A stretch of 64,000 bases of DNA from Hedera helix (GCA_947179155.2 OX359280.1:10219501-10283500), one strand, 5' to 3'; counted from the first letter of the stretch, positions 24,670 to 36,855 are shown. Program-made: numbers and translations. Notes: generated by a model from the letters alone, not told the origin.

Positions 24670-24802
24670 CTCGGTCCCCACTTGCATATGCATATGGGTG
24701 GCCATTAAGACAAATGAAAGTCAATTATAAAAAGATATTTAGTTTTGAAATTTGAAATTTGAATTTTGAATTTTGAATTTGAATTTGAATTTGAATTTGA
24801 AT
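24670..24802. repeat. Shortened conserved block (copy D) and (GAATTT)n run
   Basis: GGGTGGCCATTAAGACAAATG followed by CAATTATAAAAAG is a shortened form of the block at 19431 and 27736. From about 24747 a GAAATTT/GAATTTT/GAATTT repeat follows to 24802; a similar run is at 43586-43636. Confidence 0.5.
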
Positions 24803-25690
24803 GAAATTTCAAATTAACATTAATGAGATTTTTTAATATTTGTAATTATGTCTTAAACGATCTATATAATGAAAAATAAAAGTATTAATTATTTGCAATA
24901 AATTAATTGTGTCATAAAGTATAATATTAATTTCGCTATATGTGTATTGAGATAAATTAAAAGATAAAGGGACTCTAATTTTTTAATTACAGCTTAAACT
25001 TTTAACTACATTTATTACTTTTACAGTACAATTATACTCTTGGTATTATTAATGACCAAATTTGAAATTTGAAATTGATCTTTTAGACAATATAAATCAA
25101 AGAAAATTGATATTTTTACATCACTTTTTGATATTTTTATATGTAAAGTTCACATATTAACTATTATGGATAAATATGATTGGTTCTTATATTGCACTTA
25201 CAGGTGAAAATATCAAAAAGTAATATAAAAATATCAGTTTCCAAATCAAAAACAATATAAAGGTACTTATAAGATTTATGGTTTTTAAAGGTAAAACCAA
25301 TCACATCAATTTTAAATTAATTTTATAATATATCATATACTTTGAGTGCTCAAATTTAATCTTATATTTTCGAATAAATAAAATAGTGTATAATAATGAT
25401 TTGGAGAGTTAATCTTGCATGTTCACATAATAATTTTTTCTGATATAATATTATGGTGACAAAATATGAATACAAAATCACGTGTCAAATCATAATTAGT
25501 TTATATTTTATCATAATTTGGCCTAATAATTTTAACTAACTACAACTACAAACGTATATCATTTTATATTTAGTCATCAAAATACAATTATATGTTGTAT
25601 CTTTTTTATGAAAAAAAAAGGAAAAAAGAAAGAAAGAAAGAAAGAAATATCAAAGTGCAAAAGATATAAAATAGCTACACGATTGTTTTT
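24803..25690. repeat. Duplicated AT-rich segment, partner of about 44600-45800
   Basis: Shared text includes AATTACAGCTTAAACTTTTA near 25000 and, at 25320-25690, TTAATCTTATATTTT, GGTTTGGAGAGTTA-like and TTTAGTCATCAAAA segments. These recur in the same order at 44600-44820 and 45418-45800. The second copy holds an extra piece related to 21175-21750 in between. No gene is seen. Confidence 0.65.
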
Positions 25691-26623
25691 AAGTTAAATG
25701 GAAAAGTTCCATTTGTCATCTTTATCTTTCTCTTATAATACTTTTTAGTTAATTTTTTAATTACTCTGATATTATTTTTTTCAATAAATTTTATTATTAA
25801 TATATTATTTACCTATCGTACAAGGATTATATGTTAAAGGGGTGATACTTATCGAATGCCAGTAACCCGAGTGATATTATCTAACTCATGGTATTTATAA
25901 GATTGAAAATTTAATTCTTGACAAAGTCAAAATGAGTGTGTGTGGATGTTTGGATATGCAAGTCAAATTAACAAGAAAAAAAAAGATAATTATTTTTTGC
26001 ATTATGCTTTTCAAGCATTTTTCTTTAATACATATTTAACAAGAAAAATACTATTCATCAATAATACCATTGACGCTACAAATATAACATATCACTAAGC
26101 CTAATGTTTTGGCACAAAATTTGTACTGAAAAAAATTAAATGGAAATTCTAATTGGATATGTATTAAATTACAAAATTATATTCACTTTATTCTAAAATA
26201 AAAGTCTTTATAAATTTATTATTCCAAAAAAAAAATCTCATTTTAATTGAGATAATATTATAAAATTATCTAATATTTTAAATTTATCATCACAATTTTA
26301 ATACCATATCATACCAATAGCAAACTAAACACATGAAAAATCAAATTGTTTCATCTTTTCGTTTGTTTCGATATATCAATCAATTCCGGTTCTTTTCTTT
26401 TCTATTTCATCTATATATTTTTTGTTTTCATTCTAACTTTTTTTAGTAGTCATGATAAAGGACTACTAAGGTGAAAGACGAGATTAAAAGATAAATATAA
26501 AATAAGAATATATTCTAAAAATTTCTAAATTTCTTAATGATTTTTTAGGATATATATTTTTTTGAATGGTCAAATTCGAATCCCTCACTCAAACAATCAC
26601 AAAGTATTCAACTTGTTTACTAA

Positions 26624-26679
<56 letters not shown>

Positions 26680-27369
26680 AAAGAGAAAGAAAAAAAAAAG
26701 GCAATTAACATATATCCTAATATAATGGCTTAGAAATGGTAGGTGAGTGGTCAATTTATAAGCGTAGAAACCAGCACCTACCCACCCACTTGGATAGTGT
26801 TTAATTTTTTAATTTAGATCATAAATACATAGTCTCATTAGTAATTTAACAATTTGTATTAAATTTCAAGTTCAAATCAAACTATAATATTATTATAAGA
26901 TTATATTATATATTAAATTTATATTATTATAAGTTATAATATTATATATTTAATATATAATAAAATCTTATTAGTATCCCACAATTACCAGATTCGACAC
27001 CACGGTCTTACTATTTGGATAAATATATTCTTAACAATTAGATTTTGGTTGTGGTAATTACGGTAGCTCCATTGGGTGAATCATAGTCACTTGTTAAAAT
27101 ATTTGTAAATTCAAAATTATTATATACTTATTTTATTTAGTTTACAGTAATGATAAATATTGTAAATAGTCTAAGAAGTTAAATTAATAATAAGTGATTA
27201 TTTTATAATTTTAAATTTTAAATTTAAAAATATTCTAAATTGGCTTTTAGAAATTATTAATAATTTGATATGTAACTCTTCAGTGTACTACGTTTATGGG
27301 AAAGAATTGTATTTGTAAGAAAATGTGAATTTTTTTGTCCCTCACTTTTATCTTTGTTATAAAAATATA
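25691..27369. other. AT-rich intergenic sequence with a (TA)n tract
   Basis: No coding frame or element ends were found. A pure TA run occupies about 26625-26678. A short segment near 26775-26800 (CAGCACCTACCCACCCACTTGG) weakly recalls the conserved block of 17418. Confidence 0.55.
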
Positions 27370-27735
27370 ATTCGGTTATGGTGAGTTCTCATAATATTAA
27401 CCATTACGAAGTTTTATAATTATTTGTTATATTAATTATAATAAATATTACATTTGTGATGGTCCATAAATAAAACATTATAATTAAAATATTATATATA
27501 TTATATTAAATATAAAAAATTATAAAATTTCATTATCATAAATAATGTAACAATTTTACTTTAACCAAATTGTAAAAATAATGAAAAAGGATAAGTCTAT
27601 ATACACTACAATTTATATTATTAAAAACTAGAACATAATATTAAAATTCAAGACATATTTTATTTTTTAATAATATAAATAAATATAGTATTTAATTATA
27701 ATATATTTATAGTTGTCCTAATGAAAATTGTTGGC

Positions 27736-27882
27736 CAAAGAGAGCACATAGTCACATACTGCCAAGCCACTTGCGTCAGATTGCCTATGCTTTTGGCCGG
27801 CCATTAAGACAAAGCATATCCATTATAAAGGATTTCATCAATTTTCCTTGTTAAGGGCATCTTATTCTTTTGTGTCTAATTC
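27736..27882 (+). promoter_or_regulatory. Conserved repeated block (copy C)
   Basis: AAGAGAGCACATAGTCACAT, GGCCGGCCATTAAGACAAAG and TATCCATTATAAAG, closely matching copy B. Downstream, TTAAGGGCATCTTATTCTTT is also shared. No open frame begins nearby. Confidence 0.35.
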
Positions 27883-28036
27883 TTAGAATAATTTTTTTTT
27901 ATTCCGGCGATAGCTCTGGAAAAAAAAAATTACCTATCTTTTTTTTTATTTCAAGAGAAATTCAATTGACAGAAGCTAATTTAAAAAGAGTGGTTTTACA
28001 CTTACCCTCATTTTTGACCCACAAGTCTTATCCATA

Positions 28037-28113
28037 AATAAGACAAAGAAATATGGTCCCACTTTATTTGCAAAATACAAATAAAGTGGGACCATACTCT
28101 TTCGTCTTTTTTG
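28037..28113. repeat. Palindromic hairpin insertion
   Basis: AGACAAAGAAATATGGTCCC and ACTTTATTTG are followed after a few bases by CAAATAAAGT and GGGACCATACTCTTTCGTCT, an almost perfect inverted repeat with arms of about 33 bp. It lies in a stretch absent from copy 1 of the duplication and is probably part of a small MITE. Confidence 0.75.
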
Positions 28114-28753
28114 CGGGTAAGTCTAGCGGGTATTTTTTGTGGGTAAGTCTAGAATTATTCAATTTAAAACCCTCCAAAAAAATATGAATAAAACATTCAA
28201 AATCCTCTTTTTATCATTGCAGTAATAATTATACTGTTAAATCAATAATTATTATTGAAAGTTCAAAATATTATTAAAATAAATATAAAAATTTCGTTAA
28301 ATATATATTTATTTTAATAATATAATTATTCTAATTTATCAATCGTCATTTTTTATTTAACTGTGCACGTTTAATTTTTTTTAGTACTTTAAAATAACAC
28401 CAAACTTACGACTAACCGATTACAAAAAAAAAATTCGATATTGGATCTTGGAAAGTTGCACATGCTTCAACTTTCTCCCAAAGGGTATCACATGCCAGCA
28501 GTAACGCAATATTTAATGTTTGGGTTTTGAATTGAGATCTGAATTTGAACAAGTCATGTTATTATTATATCTTTTTTATTTTCTTAGTAAAAATATTAGA
28601 AAAGCTATTAATTCTCTCAATTTGTCACAAAGATCTAAATTACATATATAATAGTTCATTTCGTATCTATAAATAAAATCTATTATAAACTCTAAGATCC
28701 AAATAAAGAGAAAAAACTAAATACATCAAAAAACAATTGTCTTCAACGACGTA

Positions 28754-28817
28754 CAGGATCATTCTTGAGCATAGGTAGGAGGGTCGACCGCCCTAGCCCC
28801 ACAATCAAGAGGGCCCC

Positions 28818-28876
<59 letters not shown>

Positions 28877-29381
28877 CTGTATAAAACTAAAAATATAAAT
28901 ATATAATGATATACGTATACAAAAGTAATTTTCAAAGTCCAATAAATATTTAAGGACCCAATTGGGCCAACTCTAATATAGTATTGAAACTCAAATTAAA
29001 CCGATTAAAAAAAAATGTTAACCTACTTAGCTATACTCATTACTTTTTTTCATTTCTCAAAAACGCTTGTAGACATCTATTTTTCTTCTCTCATTCTCAA
29101 TCTGCCTTCAAATATCTCCTAAATTCTTTAATTCTTGTAGAAGAAAAAAAATACTAAGAAATAGGTAATTTAATTGATGACTGATGAATTCTTTTTACCT
29201 TTAAGTTTATATTATATCAAAAATTATATGTGTTGATTTGGCAATTTGTAATTTTATGAGTCGAAATATTTAATCGAACTTCTCATATATTTTTATTTTA
29301 TTTTTTTTGTGAAGACCATGTTTAGAAAAGAGTCGTTTTTATTTTTCGCTCTGAGCCACCAAAATCTCTGAAACGACCCCA
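28754..29381. mobile_element. Non-autonomous hAT-type element, diverged
   Basis: Relative to copy 1 of the duplication (21500-21520), about 630 bp are inserted between ACGACGTA (28746-28753) and GCGAAGTA (29382-29389), which agree at six of eight bases and fit a worn 8-bp duplication. Ends are CAGGATCATTCTTGAG and, in inverse sense, TGGGGTCGTTTCAGAG. It contains a TA run (about 28822-28872) and no transposase. Confidence 0.65.
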
Positions 29382-29909
29382 GCGAAGTAGACGCATTGCG
29401 CGTACGCTGCCATTGTCTAATTCTAAACAGATTTGTCATCATTCTTCGTCATGAATCAAACCAACTTTCACAAATGGAGAGACAAACCAAATTCTTCAAA
29501 GGAGGAAAAAAAAACTCCATGAAAAATGAAAAATACATGCCGTTAAAAGGAGAACATATCTAATGAGAAAGCAACATCTCGCCTCAGAAAAAAGTAAACT
29601 CTCGCACAATGGAAATACACTACAGAAATCACACTCTTCTCTAATCTGAATCAAAAGTTTTAATGATTACAGTATCTGATTAATAACATTATATATTTTT
29701 TATTATTTTATAACCAACTACTACGTCGTTTTATATATATGTACACATCGTTGATCATAAAAATATAATATTAAAAAATTTCCATTTAAAATATTATTTA
29801 AACCCGCAAGTGAAATTTCTAATATTAATGGATCGTAACTAGTGGCAATGCCAAAGCTGCCCTCTTTTTTCATTTTTCTCCTCTCTGTTCTTTTATCCTT
29901 TCTGACTTT

Positions 29910-29912
<3 letters not shown>

Positions 29913-29941
<29 letters not shown>
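29913..29941. repeat. (CT)n microsatellite
   Basis: CT run; copy 1 of the duplication has a shorter CT run at about 23459-23474. Confidence 0.9.
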
Positions 29942-29946
<5 letters not shown>

Positions 29947-29973
29947 GTGTCTATTGTCAAGAACTAGTAAATT

Positions 29974-30516
29974 CAGTGACGAAGCTAGAATGTATATTTA
30001 GTGGAATCAAAATTAGTATGAGATTAAATAAATCACTAGAGGTTCGGAGACAGTGTCTCAGAACCAATTTTTTTAAATAATTTTATATTTTCGGGTTATA
30101 TATATAAAATATATATTTAATTATAATAATAATATAATAATTGTTAATTCTATATATATTTATATACACGTATATATATATTCTATTGACTCCTGATAGA
30201 CTTTTCTAAAGACAAATTATTTATAAATAATTAATTCCTTCAAAAAATTAATATAAAATAGATTATTAATTATTTTAAAAAGATTATATAAATATACATA
30301 TATAGAGGAGGTAATAATGACATAAATTTGAAATTTAAGTGAGAAAGTTATAAATTTTCAATTTGACCATGTATATTAAAAATTTTATAAAATTTCAGTG
30401 GAGTCAATTTATATATAACATTTAAAATTTTTAAAATTTACCATACATTAAAAAATAAAAATAAAAATTTAATAGGGTCAATTGACCCCACATCCCATTA
30501 TGTGGCTTCGTCCCTG
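29974..30516. mobile_element. Non-autonomous hAT-type element (MITE)
   Basis: 543 bp with 12-bp ends CAGTGACGAAGC and GCTTCGTCCCTG, flanked by AGTAAATT (29966-29973) and AGTGAATT (30517-30524). The other copy of the duplication has the single site GAACGAGTGAATTTG at about 23616-23630. The interior is AT-rich and non-coding. Confidence 0.9.
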
Positions 30517-30678
30517 AGTGAATTTGGAGGTGCTACTATTTGTGGAAGAGCGTATACTACTAAACATAATTAGAGTATTTTAAACATCAATATATGGCTG
30601 TGTGGGACTTTTATGCAAATAATATATTTTCTTATGAAAGTAAATTCCCCTAAATAGATTTAATATCTATAATATAAA

Positions 30679-30889
30679 TCAGAGCGATTCAAATCTCAAG
30701 ATTTTAATATCTAACAGCTTCAAATCAATTTAGACTCTAACATCCAATAGTCTAAAATCATTTGTGGCTTCAACATCCAACGATCACTAATCTATCTCTC
30801 ATTCTCCCCCCCCCCCCCCCATTCAACATTTTTTTTTCCAAAAATCTACCCACTCACATTTTTCGCTCAAATCAAATTCACCACTACAC

Positions 30890-30924
<35 letters not shown>

Positions 30925-30994
30925 TAATAATAATAATAATAATAATAATAGTAATAGTAATAGTAATAGTAATAATAATAATTATTATTATTAT

Positions 30995-31038
<44 letters not shown>

Positions 31039-31073
31039 CAATAATAATTATAATAATAGTAATAATAATAAAA

Positions 31074-31109
<36 letters not shown>

Positions 31110-31230
31110 GTGGTGGTGGTATTAATAATAATAATAACAATAATAATTATAATAATAGTAATAATAATAATAGTATTAGTAGTAGTAGTAGTAGTAGTAA
31201 TAGTAACAATAATAGTAGTAGTAGTAGTAG

Positions 31231-31262
<32 letters not shown>

Positions 31263-32178
31263 ATTTGCATGTAAACAACATGGGTCACCCTTTTAGTATT
31301 GACATCATTTTCCTATTTTTCGAGTATTGTGGTCGTTATGTTTTCACCTGCAAATTGATTTAGGCAAAAAATCGCAGGTACGGTTCAGATTTATTTTAAT
31401 TGATTTGTAAGTTATTTTATGTTGCAAAGACTCTTTAGGTAATAGAGTATTTTTGAAATTTTAATCTACGTCGTGCCTTTAGGCACGGACAATTACGTGT
31501 CATCTCTTTAGTGTTTTTGCGAGCTATATCGAGAGCAACTATTGTAGTAAGCTCTAACTCATGGTATGAAAATCTTTTGTTCAATTTTAAAAAAAAACAT
31601 AGAGGAAAAAATATTATGGTAATACCATTTAGTTGGTGTTATGATAATACTTTTTTGTTTGGACTTAAATGGCTCATTTTATACTTTTGGCTATATATGC
31701 AAAAGCCTTTCTTTTGAATTTTTACATTTTTTTTCGCTCATTGGATCCCACTAAATGGCTTGCGGTACTACTCTTTTTCCACAGGAAATACTGTTCATGG
31801 ATCATATTGATTGATGGTTAAAGATGCTGGAAGCAAATAAATGCTGTCAAACTTTTCATTCCATTTTGTCAATAAATGAAAGGTGTGTGGGATTCCTGAA
31901 AATACTATATTACACAAATTTGAACCTATTATCGTTAATCAATTAATTGCTCAAACCTGTCAAGAACTAATTTTAAGTTGGGAATGAGTAGCAAACTAAT
32001 ATTTGCCTAAAAAAGAAACTATGACTGAATTGAGTATCAATGTTTTTGTATTAATGGTTGGACTCTCAATTCTATTATGGAACTGAGAGTCCACAACAGT
32101 TTTAGATTTTTCATTCTAGAAATATTAGATACAGTACTCAACTGTTGCACCGTGCCTTCAGGCACGGGTTATCCCTAG
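30679..32178 (+). mobile_element. Non-autonomous Helitron
   Basis: The right end has the hairpin CCGTGCC-TTCA-GGCACGG (32150-32167), then GTTATCC and CTAG followed by T, the standard 3' end of plant Helitrons. Beyond it the segmental duplication resumes (AATACTGAAGGATGAAG). On the left the duplication stops near 30678, where AAA is followed by TC, consistent with an A|T insertion site and a TC 5' end. There is no target duplication and no helicase gene. A second hairpin of the same kind lies at about 31470-31485. A giant ATA repeat fills the middle. Confidence 0.75.
30891..31260. repeat. Long (ATA)n microsatellite with ATAGT variants
   Basis: About 370 bp of ATA triplets with blocks of TAG, TGG and AAC variants. 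It produces open frames of Ile/Val or Thr/Ile on both strands, which are artefacts. A C run of about 16 bases sits at about 30806-30821. Confidence 0.97.
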
Positions 32179-32247
32179 TACAATACTGAAGGATGAAGAT
32201 TAAGGATTATAAATCAAAACAATATAATAGATACTTGCATAACCCAT

Positions 32248-32759
32248 TCTAGGGATATGATTATTTGGGTTTGGATTTGGATTAACTCTTATTATTTTTT
32301 GACTAGATCTGTTGACTATTTAGATTGGGTGATAGAGTGGTCGGTATATTCTCACTCATATTGAAGGCGACTTGGGGTTGTTGGTGTCTATATACTTCTT
32401 GGATTCTATTTCCTTGTTTAGTTGAAGTAGGATGGTTATTATGGAAAGAATTCCATCATGCAATAAAAGGAGTCATAAGTTAGTTTGAAAGTGGACAATC
32501 TATTCCTAATTGGATACCGGGGACCTTGACATCTATATAAGCAGTCAATTAACTCATAATCATGGTACACAAATTCTTATTCACAAAATCCTATTATTTT
32601 AGCATAACTTGGTTCTCCATTGATAACGCTTTTGACTTGTATTTACTCTCACACTGGAGCATCCCGGACGACCCCAAGCCGTCGCTAGTTCTGGGGGTGT
32701 CTAACGGTTCTTCTTAAGTGTAGTTGTTCGTGGTTTTAATGATTTTTAGCAGGCATACA
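32248..32759 (+). repeat. Tat/Retand-like gypsy LTR 3' part (probable)
   Basis: Sequence unrelated to the duplication begins at about 32248. A TATA box CTATATAAGC lies at about 32532-32541, followed by AACTCATAATCATGGTACAC and a GC-richer stretch with GACCCCAAGCCGTCG. The end ACA at 32759 is followed by TTTGGCATTAAC, recalling the TGGCGCC-type primer site of this clade. A related LTR-like end with CTCCATTGATAAAGCTTTT and TTTGGCGTTAA lies at about 34825-34895. The left boundary is not certain. Confidence 0.5.
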
Positions 32760-33298
32760 AAGTTTGGCATTAACATTGGCGCTAAAAGGAAGGGCTGGGA
32801 TTCTGTTTGGTGGAAAATCATAGTCTTGGAGTTTCTTTGGGAGACCTTTTTTACTAAGTTGGATTTATGGCGGAACACACTCATAGTTATGGTGAATCTT
32901 GGTGAGTCGTTAATGGAGGAGGCTGGTTCCTCTGCGGAACCTTCCTCTCGACGCATAAGAGGTTCGGTGATGGACAGGTTGGGACCTTCTGACAAGAAGG
33001 TCAGTTTGACGACTACTCTACCAGTCCCTGCAAAACACAGGCTGTTTTCTACTTCTGATAGATGGGACTCTAGCTTATTCAGGAGCAATCAGAGGAAGGG
33101 TCATAACAGCCACGTTGAAAGAGAGAGAATCAGAAAAAGGAAAATTCAGGAGACGAAAGACGCTATAAAGGCCTTGCAACTACAACAACGGGAGCTTAAT
33201 AAGCAGCTGTCAGGACTAAGGGGAGACGATGATCATACAGTTAGGGGTTCAAAAGGGTCAACTCCACAGAGTTGGCACTAAAGGAGGAGAGTTAATGA

Positions 33299-33317
33299 CC
33301 CCCCCCCCCCCCCCCCC
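33299..33317. repeat. Poly-C tract
   Basis: Nineteen C residues in the spacer between the two gag pieces; the length should be treated with care because such runs are error-prone in sequencing. Confidence 0.9.
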
Positions 33318-33484
33318 ACGTCACAGCTGAGCGGACAACCCAAAGGTTGTCACGGGGAGATAAGACCTAATCAAAATAGACGTGGAAAGGAAACAAAGGG
33401 CAGACTTCATGTCACGATAGAGAGCATATTCATCTGAGCCCAACTCTGTGAGGTCGGTCTCGGTCACCTCAGGTACGACAAAAT

Positions 33485-33690
33485 GATAAGTGTGTTGATA
33501 TAAGGTCGGAGGATAGACGCACTGATGTATGACAAAATGATAGGCATGCTGATATAAGGACATAGGATAGATGCACTGATATACTACATAATAATAGGTG
33601 TGCTGATATAAGGTCAGAGGATAGACGTGCCGATACCTAGCTGGAAGACAGAGATGCTAATACAAAGTTAAAGGATATATGTCTCGATAC
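33485..33690. repeat. 54-bp tandem repeat in the gag spacer
   Basis: About four units starting near 33485, 33539, 33593 and 33646. Each has a TGNTGATATAAGG core, then AGGATAGANGCACTGAT and a GACAAAAT-like end, with increasing decay in the last unit. Internal tandem arrays are common in this clade of plant gypsy elements. Confidence 0.75.
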
Positions 33691-34012
33691 GGGTTTAAAC
33701 AATCTTCTTGGCAAAATAAGGTGGGAAGAGGCCGACCCTGTCATGCAAAGAATGGCCGACCTCGAAAGACAATTGACAGAATTAAAAGCAGGTCCAAAGC
33801 TAGTGGACAGTAAGTCCCCCTTCTCACTAGTCATCAATCAGGAGAAGGCGGACCTAAAGATGAAGCTTCCACCATTAGAATCCTTTGATGGCATAGGAGA
33901 CCCCTACGACCTCACTAATTCGTATGAAATCATCATGATGTACTATAATCATTCAGATGCAGCAATGTGTAAAATTTTTGTGACAACACTAAAGAAGACG
34001 GCGAAACAATGG

Positions 34013-35245
34013 GTATTCCAGATATGGATTCCATACTCTTTTAGTGATATTCTTTTTTTTATTTGTTTGTTTTGTTCCTCAGTTAGAATTAGAATATTGT
34101 TTTGGTACTTTGTTGCTAGTTGAATTCATATGATAGTATTGTTAGACTTTAGATATTCATAATTGTGTAACTTGCACTCTTTAATTAGACTTATTAATCA
34201 TATTTAGTATTTATTTTGATTATGTAGAAACGTACATGTTAATATATTTGGCAGACTTTGTGATTTGTTTCGGTTTAGTATGTGTGTTGCTAGGATCAAA
34301 TATTTGGCTAATAGAGGGACTCGCCACAAGGAGTAAAACACTCTATGTTTCCTGCATGTCTTTCAGCCTTGTTTTTACCGTGTTTTCATGTTTTTTTAGT
34401 CCATGTTTTATGCTCGTGGAAGCCACCACAAACTCTTACTTTGGGGCTATAAATATGTGCAAGAATAATGCAAAGAAGGAGTATGAGAAAACAAGCAAGT
34501 GTCGGTAGGCGAGAATAATACAATAAGGAAAGTAGAGAATTAAATTCGGAGAGAAGAAGAAAAACTTAGTGAGAGAAAATATTGAGTATGAGTATGTGAA
34601 GGAAATAAGCACTTAATTTGTTTCTCAATGAGAGTTTGTATTCTTATATTATTTTCATAGTGAATTTCTAAAATCTTTCCCCATAATTTTTTCCTAATTG
34701 AGTTTCCATAAAATTCTTGTGTCATTATATCTCATACAGTAATGTGTATGTGTTTATCTGAGTATATTTTATGAGTCTAATAACATAACTCCACACATTA
34801 AATATCAATTATTCTAACAATATTTTGGCTCTCCATTGATAAAGCTTTTTGACTCGCTGTTTTGGTGATTTACACGAGCGGTACAAAATTTGGCGTTAAT
34901 ATGTGTATTAGAACCCTTTTTGTTGGTATTGTGTTGCATTCGTTGTGACATGATATATTTTTTAGATTGTACCGTAGGACATGCCTGAGCTTTAACCACC
35001 TGTTGGGGTACCATATGCATGTCTCTGGGCACTGAGGCATGAAACTTTTGTGGCGGTGTAATTAGTTCACGTCGTCTCTATTTTGTTTTTTATTGAGCGT
35101 TGACCATTTGAAGTTTTGTTGTGGGAGTCGTATAGGTTGGCCATAACATTCTGTTCTGTTCTGTTTTGTGAATTGGTGTTGTTTGTAGTGCCAAACACAC
35201 CTTTCGATTTTGTATACATCTGAATTGCGCAGTTCGATGTATATT
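34013..35245 (+). repeat. Interspersed repeat copy A, with inner LTR-like insertion
   Basis: Matches 40484-41270 in order: TTTGTTCCTCAGTTAGAATT, AAACGTACATG-TAATATATTT, TTTTTGTTGGTATTGTGTT and GTGCTAAACACACC. Relative to the other copy there is an extra segment (about 34260-34905). It looks like an LTR, with GGGGCTATAAATATGTG as promoter (about 34444) and a right end ACGAGCGGTACA followed by TTTGGCGTTAA. The right side is cut by the CACTA element at 35246 and the repeat resumes at about 39904 (GAGGGATTAAAGACAAG). The short frames here do not look like genes. Confidence 0.6.
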
Positions 35246-36855
35246 CACTACACCAAAAAGGGCATCTAATGAAGGACAAATCCTGCACTAGACATAATAT
35301 ATTACTCACAATAGATTTATTGCGAATAAATATTTCCTTCACACGGTTACTCGCATTAGACCTCCTCGCAATTGGGTATCTCTCGCTAAGTAGTGACTTT
35401 ATATTTTTTGTGAAGGATATATTGTGAATAACGTTTTACTCACAAATTATATTTGATAATGGAATATTGTTATTTAGTGAAAGAGTGGTTCTTTCACAAA
35501 TAATATTTTAAGAAGGACTATTTAAAATTAGTGAATAACTTAATTCCCTCACAAATAATATATTGTGACAAACAAATTTATTTAATGAGAGAATATTTTC
35601 CTTCACTAACTATAAATTGAGATTTTTTCTTCAATTTAGTGAGAGAAATTTCTTCACAAATTATAAATTTGTAAATAAAAAATTAATTGTTAAATAATCA
35701 AAATTCATTGCAAATTATAATTGATTTTCAAATCAATGATTTCATAGTTATTATTATTATTAATCTGTATAAGAAATATTACATTTAATATTTCAAGTAA
35801 ATATAAATGTCATACTTGTTTCAAACAGATGCTATATCGGAATGTAGCCATCATGTTAAGTCCTCATCAATGTCACCATTAATGTTCTTCAATGAAGTCC
35901 ATGTTAGCCTACAAATTTTCGACTACAAAGAAAACATCAACATCAAGTTTACAAATATGAATAAGAAAAATGGTAAGAAAACATTCAACTAATTTAGAAG
36001 TTTCGTACCCAATTTTCTGTCCATGTTTAAAACATAATATGTTGAGCACAACAAAAATAGTCAAACGGCACGGAGAATCACTTTGAACCGAGAAAATATT
36101 TACTGAACTAATTGGCATTTCAAGAATATTCAATTGTAAGTAAAAAATAACTATTAGAAAAAGAACTAGGAACTATAGATACCTTTAAAGAAGAATCCTC
36201 CAAATAACTTTACAGGAATAATCCTCCAAATGCTTCTGCCCAAAGGAGTAAAAACAGAAAGGTAGGAAGAAGAAAAGAAAATCATTTAGTAAGATATTTA
36301 GAATGAGAATATTTAGGAAGGAGTCATTGAAAAGGAAAAAACATGTCAAAATTGCTGAAATAAATTAACTTTGAAATTACATCAAGAGACATCCATAACA
36401 AACACATAAACACACCAAAGTTAACCACTTGCTAGCTAAAGTAAGAGGAAGAACTATCATAAAGACGGCAAGGGGAGTTGATTTATTTTAGTTTTAAATC
36501 TTGATATCAGACTATAGCAAGAAAAATCACATTTAACAACTTCAATATTTCACTTAACTGAGTATAAGATTATCTTATAGTAACTTAGTAATGATTTAGG
36601 TCTACTAATAAGCGTTTGTTTTTACTTTTCAAAAATACCACCCAAAAAAAAAAAACAAAAAAAACAAAATAAGTGCAACTAACATTCTACAAAATAGGAT
36701 GACTCAATCTGTTTAATAAATGTACACTTCAAAGAGCACAGAAAACACAAAAGAATACACATGAAACTCGGTCCCAAATGAGTGTCCATTAGATATTATA
36801 GAAAACTTTAGACTCTCAATAAATCAAAACTTAAATAACTTGATTTTACTAAAAC

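Larger units (their letters stand above)
27370..32247. repeat. Segmental duplication, copy 2
   Basis: Partner of 19203-23880 about 8 kb away in the same orientation. Relative to copy 1 it carries a palindromic insertion (about 27885-28195), two hAT elements (28754-29381 and 29974-30516) and a Helitron (30679-32178). It ends at about 32247, where a gypsy LTR begins. A partial third copy lies at about 44840-45290. Confidence 0.75.
32889..34012 (+). pseudogene. Gag remnant of a Tat/Retand-like gypsy element
   Basis: The first frame (32889-33281) gives MVNLGESLMEEAGSS, then a basic, Lys/Arg-rich helix region with ALQLQQRELNKQLSGL. After a broken spacer, a frame from 33743 gives MADLERQLTELKAGP, then KMKLPPLESFDGIGDPYDL and a stretch ending TLKKTAKQW. 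The last is the retrotransposon gag block of plant Tat-type elements. Gag would form the particle. The frame stops matching at about 34012, where an unrelated repeat begins, so no zinc knuckle or pol is present. Confidence 0.72.

Noticed and set aside
29721..29960. 79-codon minus frame with an Arg-Glu run
   Set aside because: The run comes from the (CT)n microsatellite; the rest has no motif.
30762..31288. Open frames of 170 and 134 codons on both strands
   Set aside because: Both are translations of the ATA triplet repeat; poly-Ile/Val and poly-Thr/Ile are artefacts.
31468..31490. Hairpin GTGCCTTTAGGCAC as a Helitron end
   Set aside because: No CTRR-T follows within the usual distance, so it was not called as a separate element end; noted under the Helitron finding.
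35807..36133. Opposite-strand frames of 61 and 74 codons inside the CACTA-like element
   Set aside because: Overlap each other, have no recognisable domain and are AT-rich; not distinguishable from chance.
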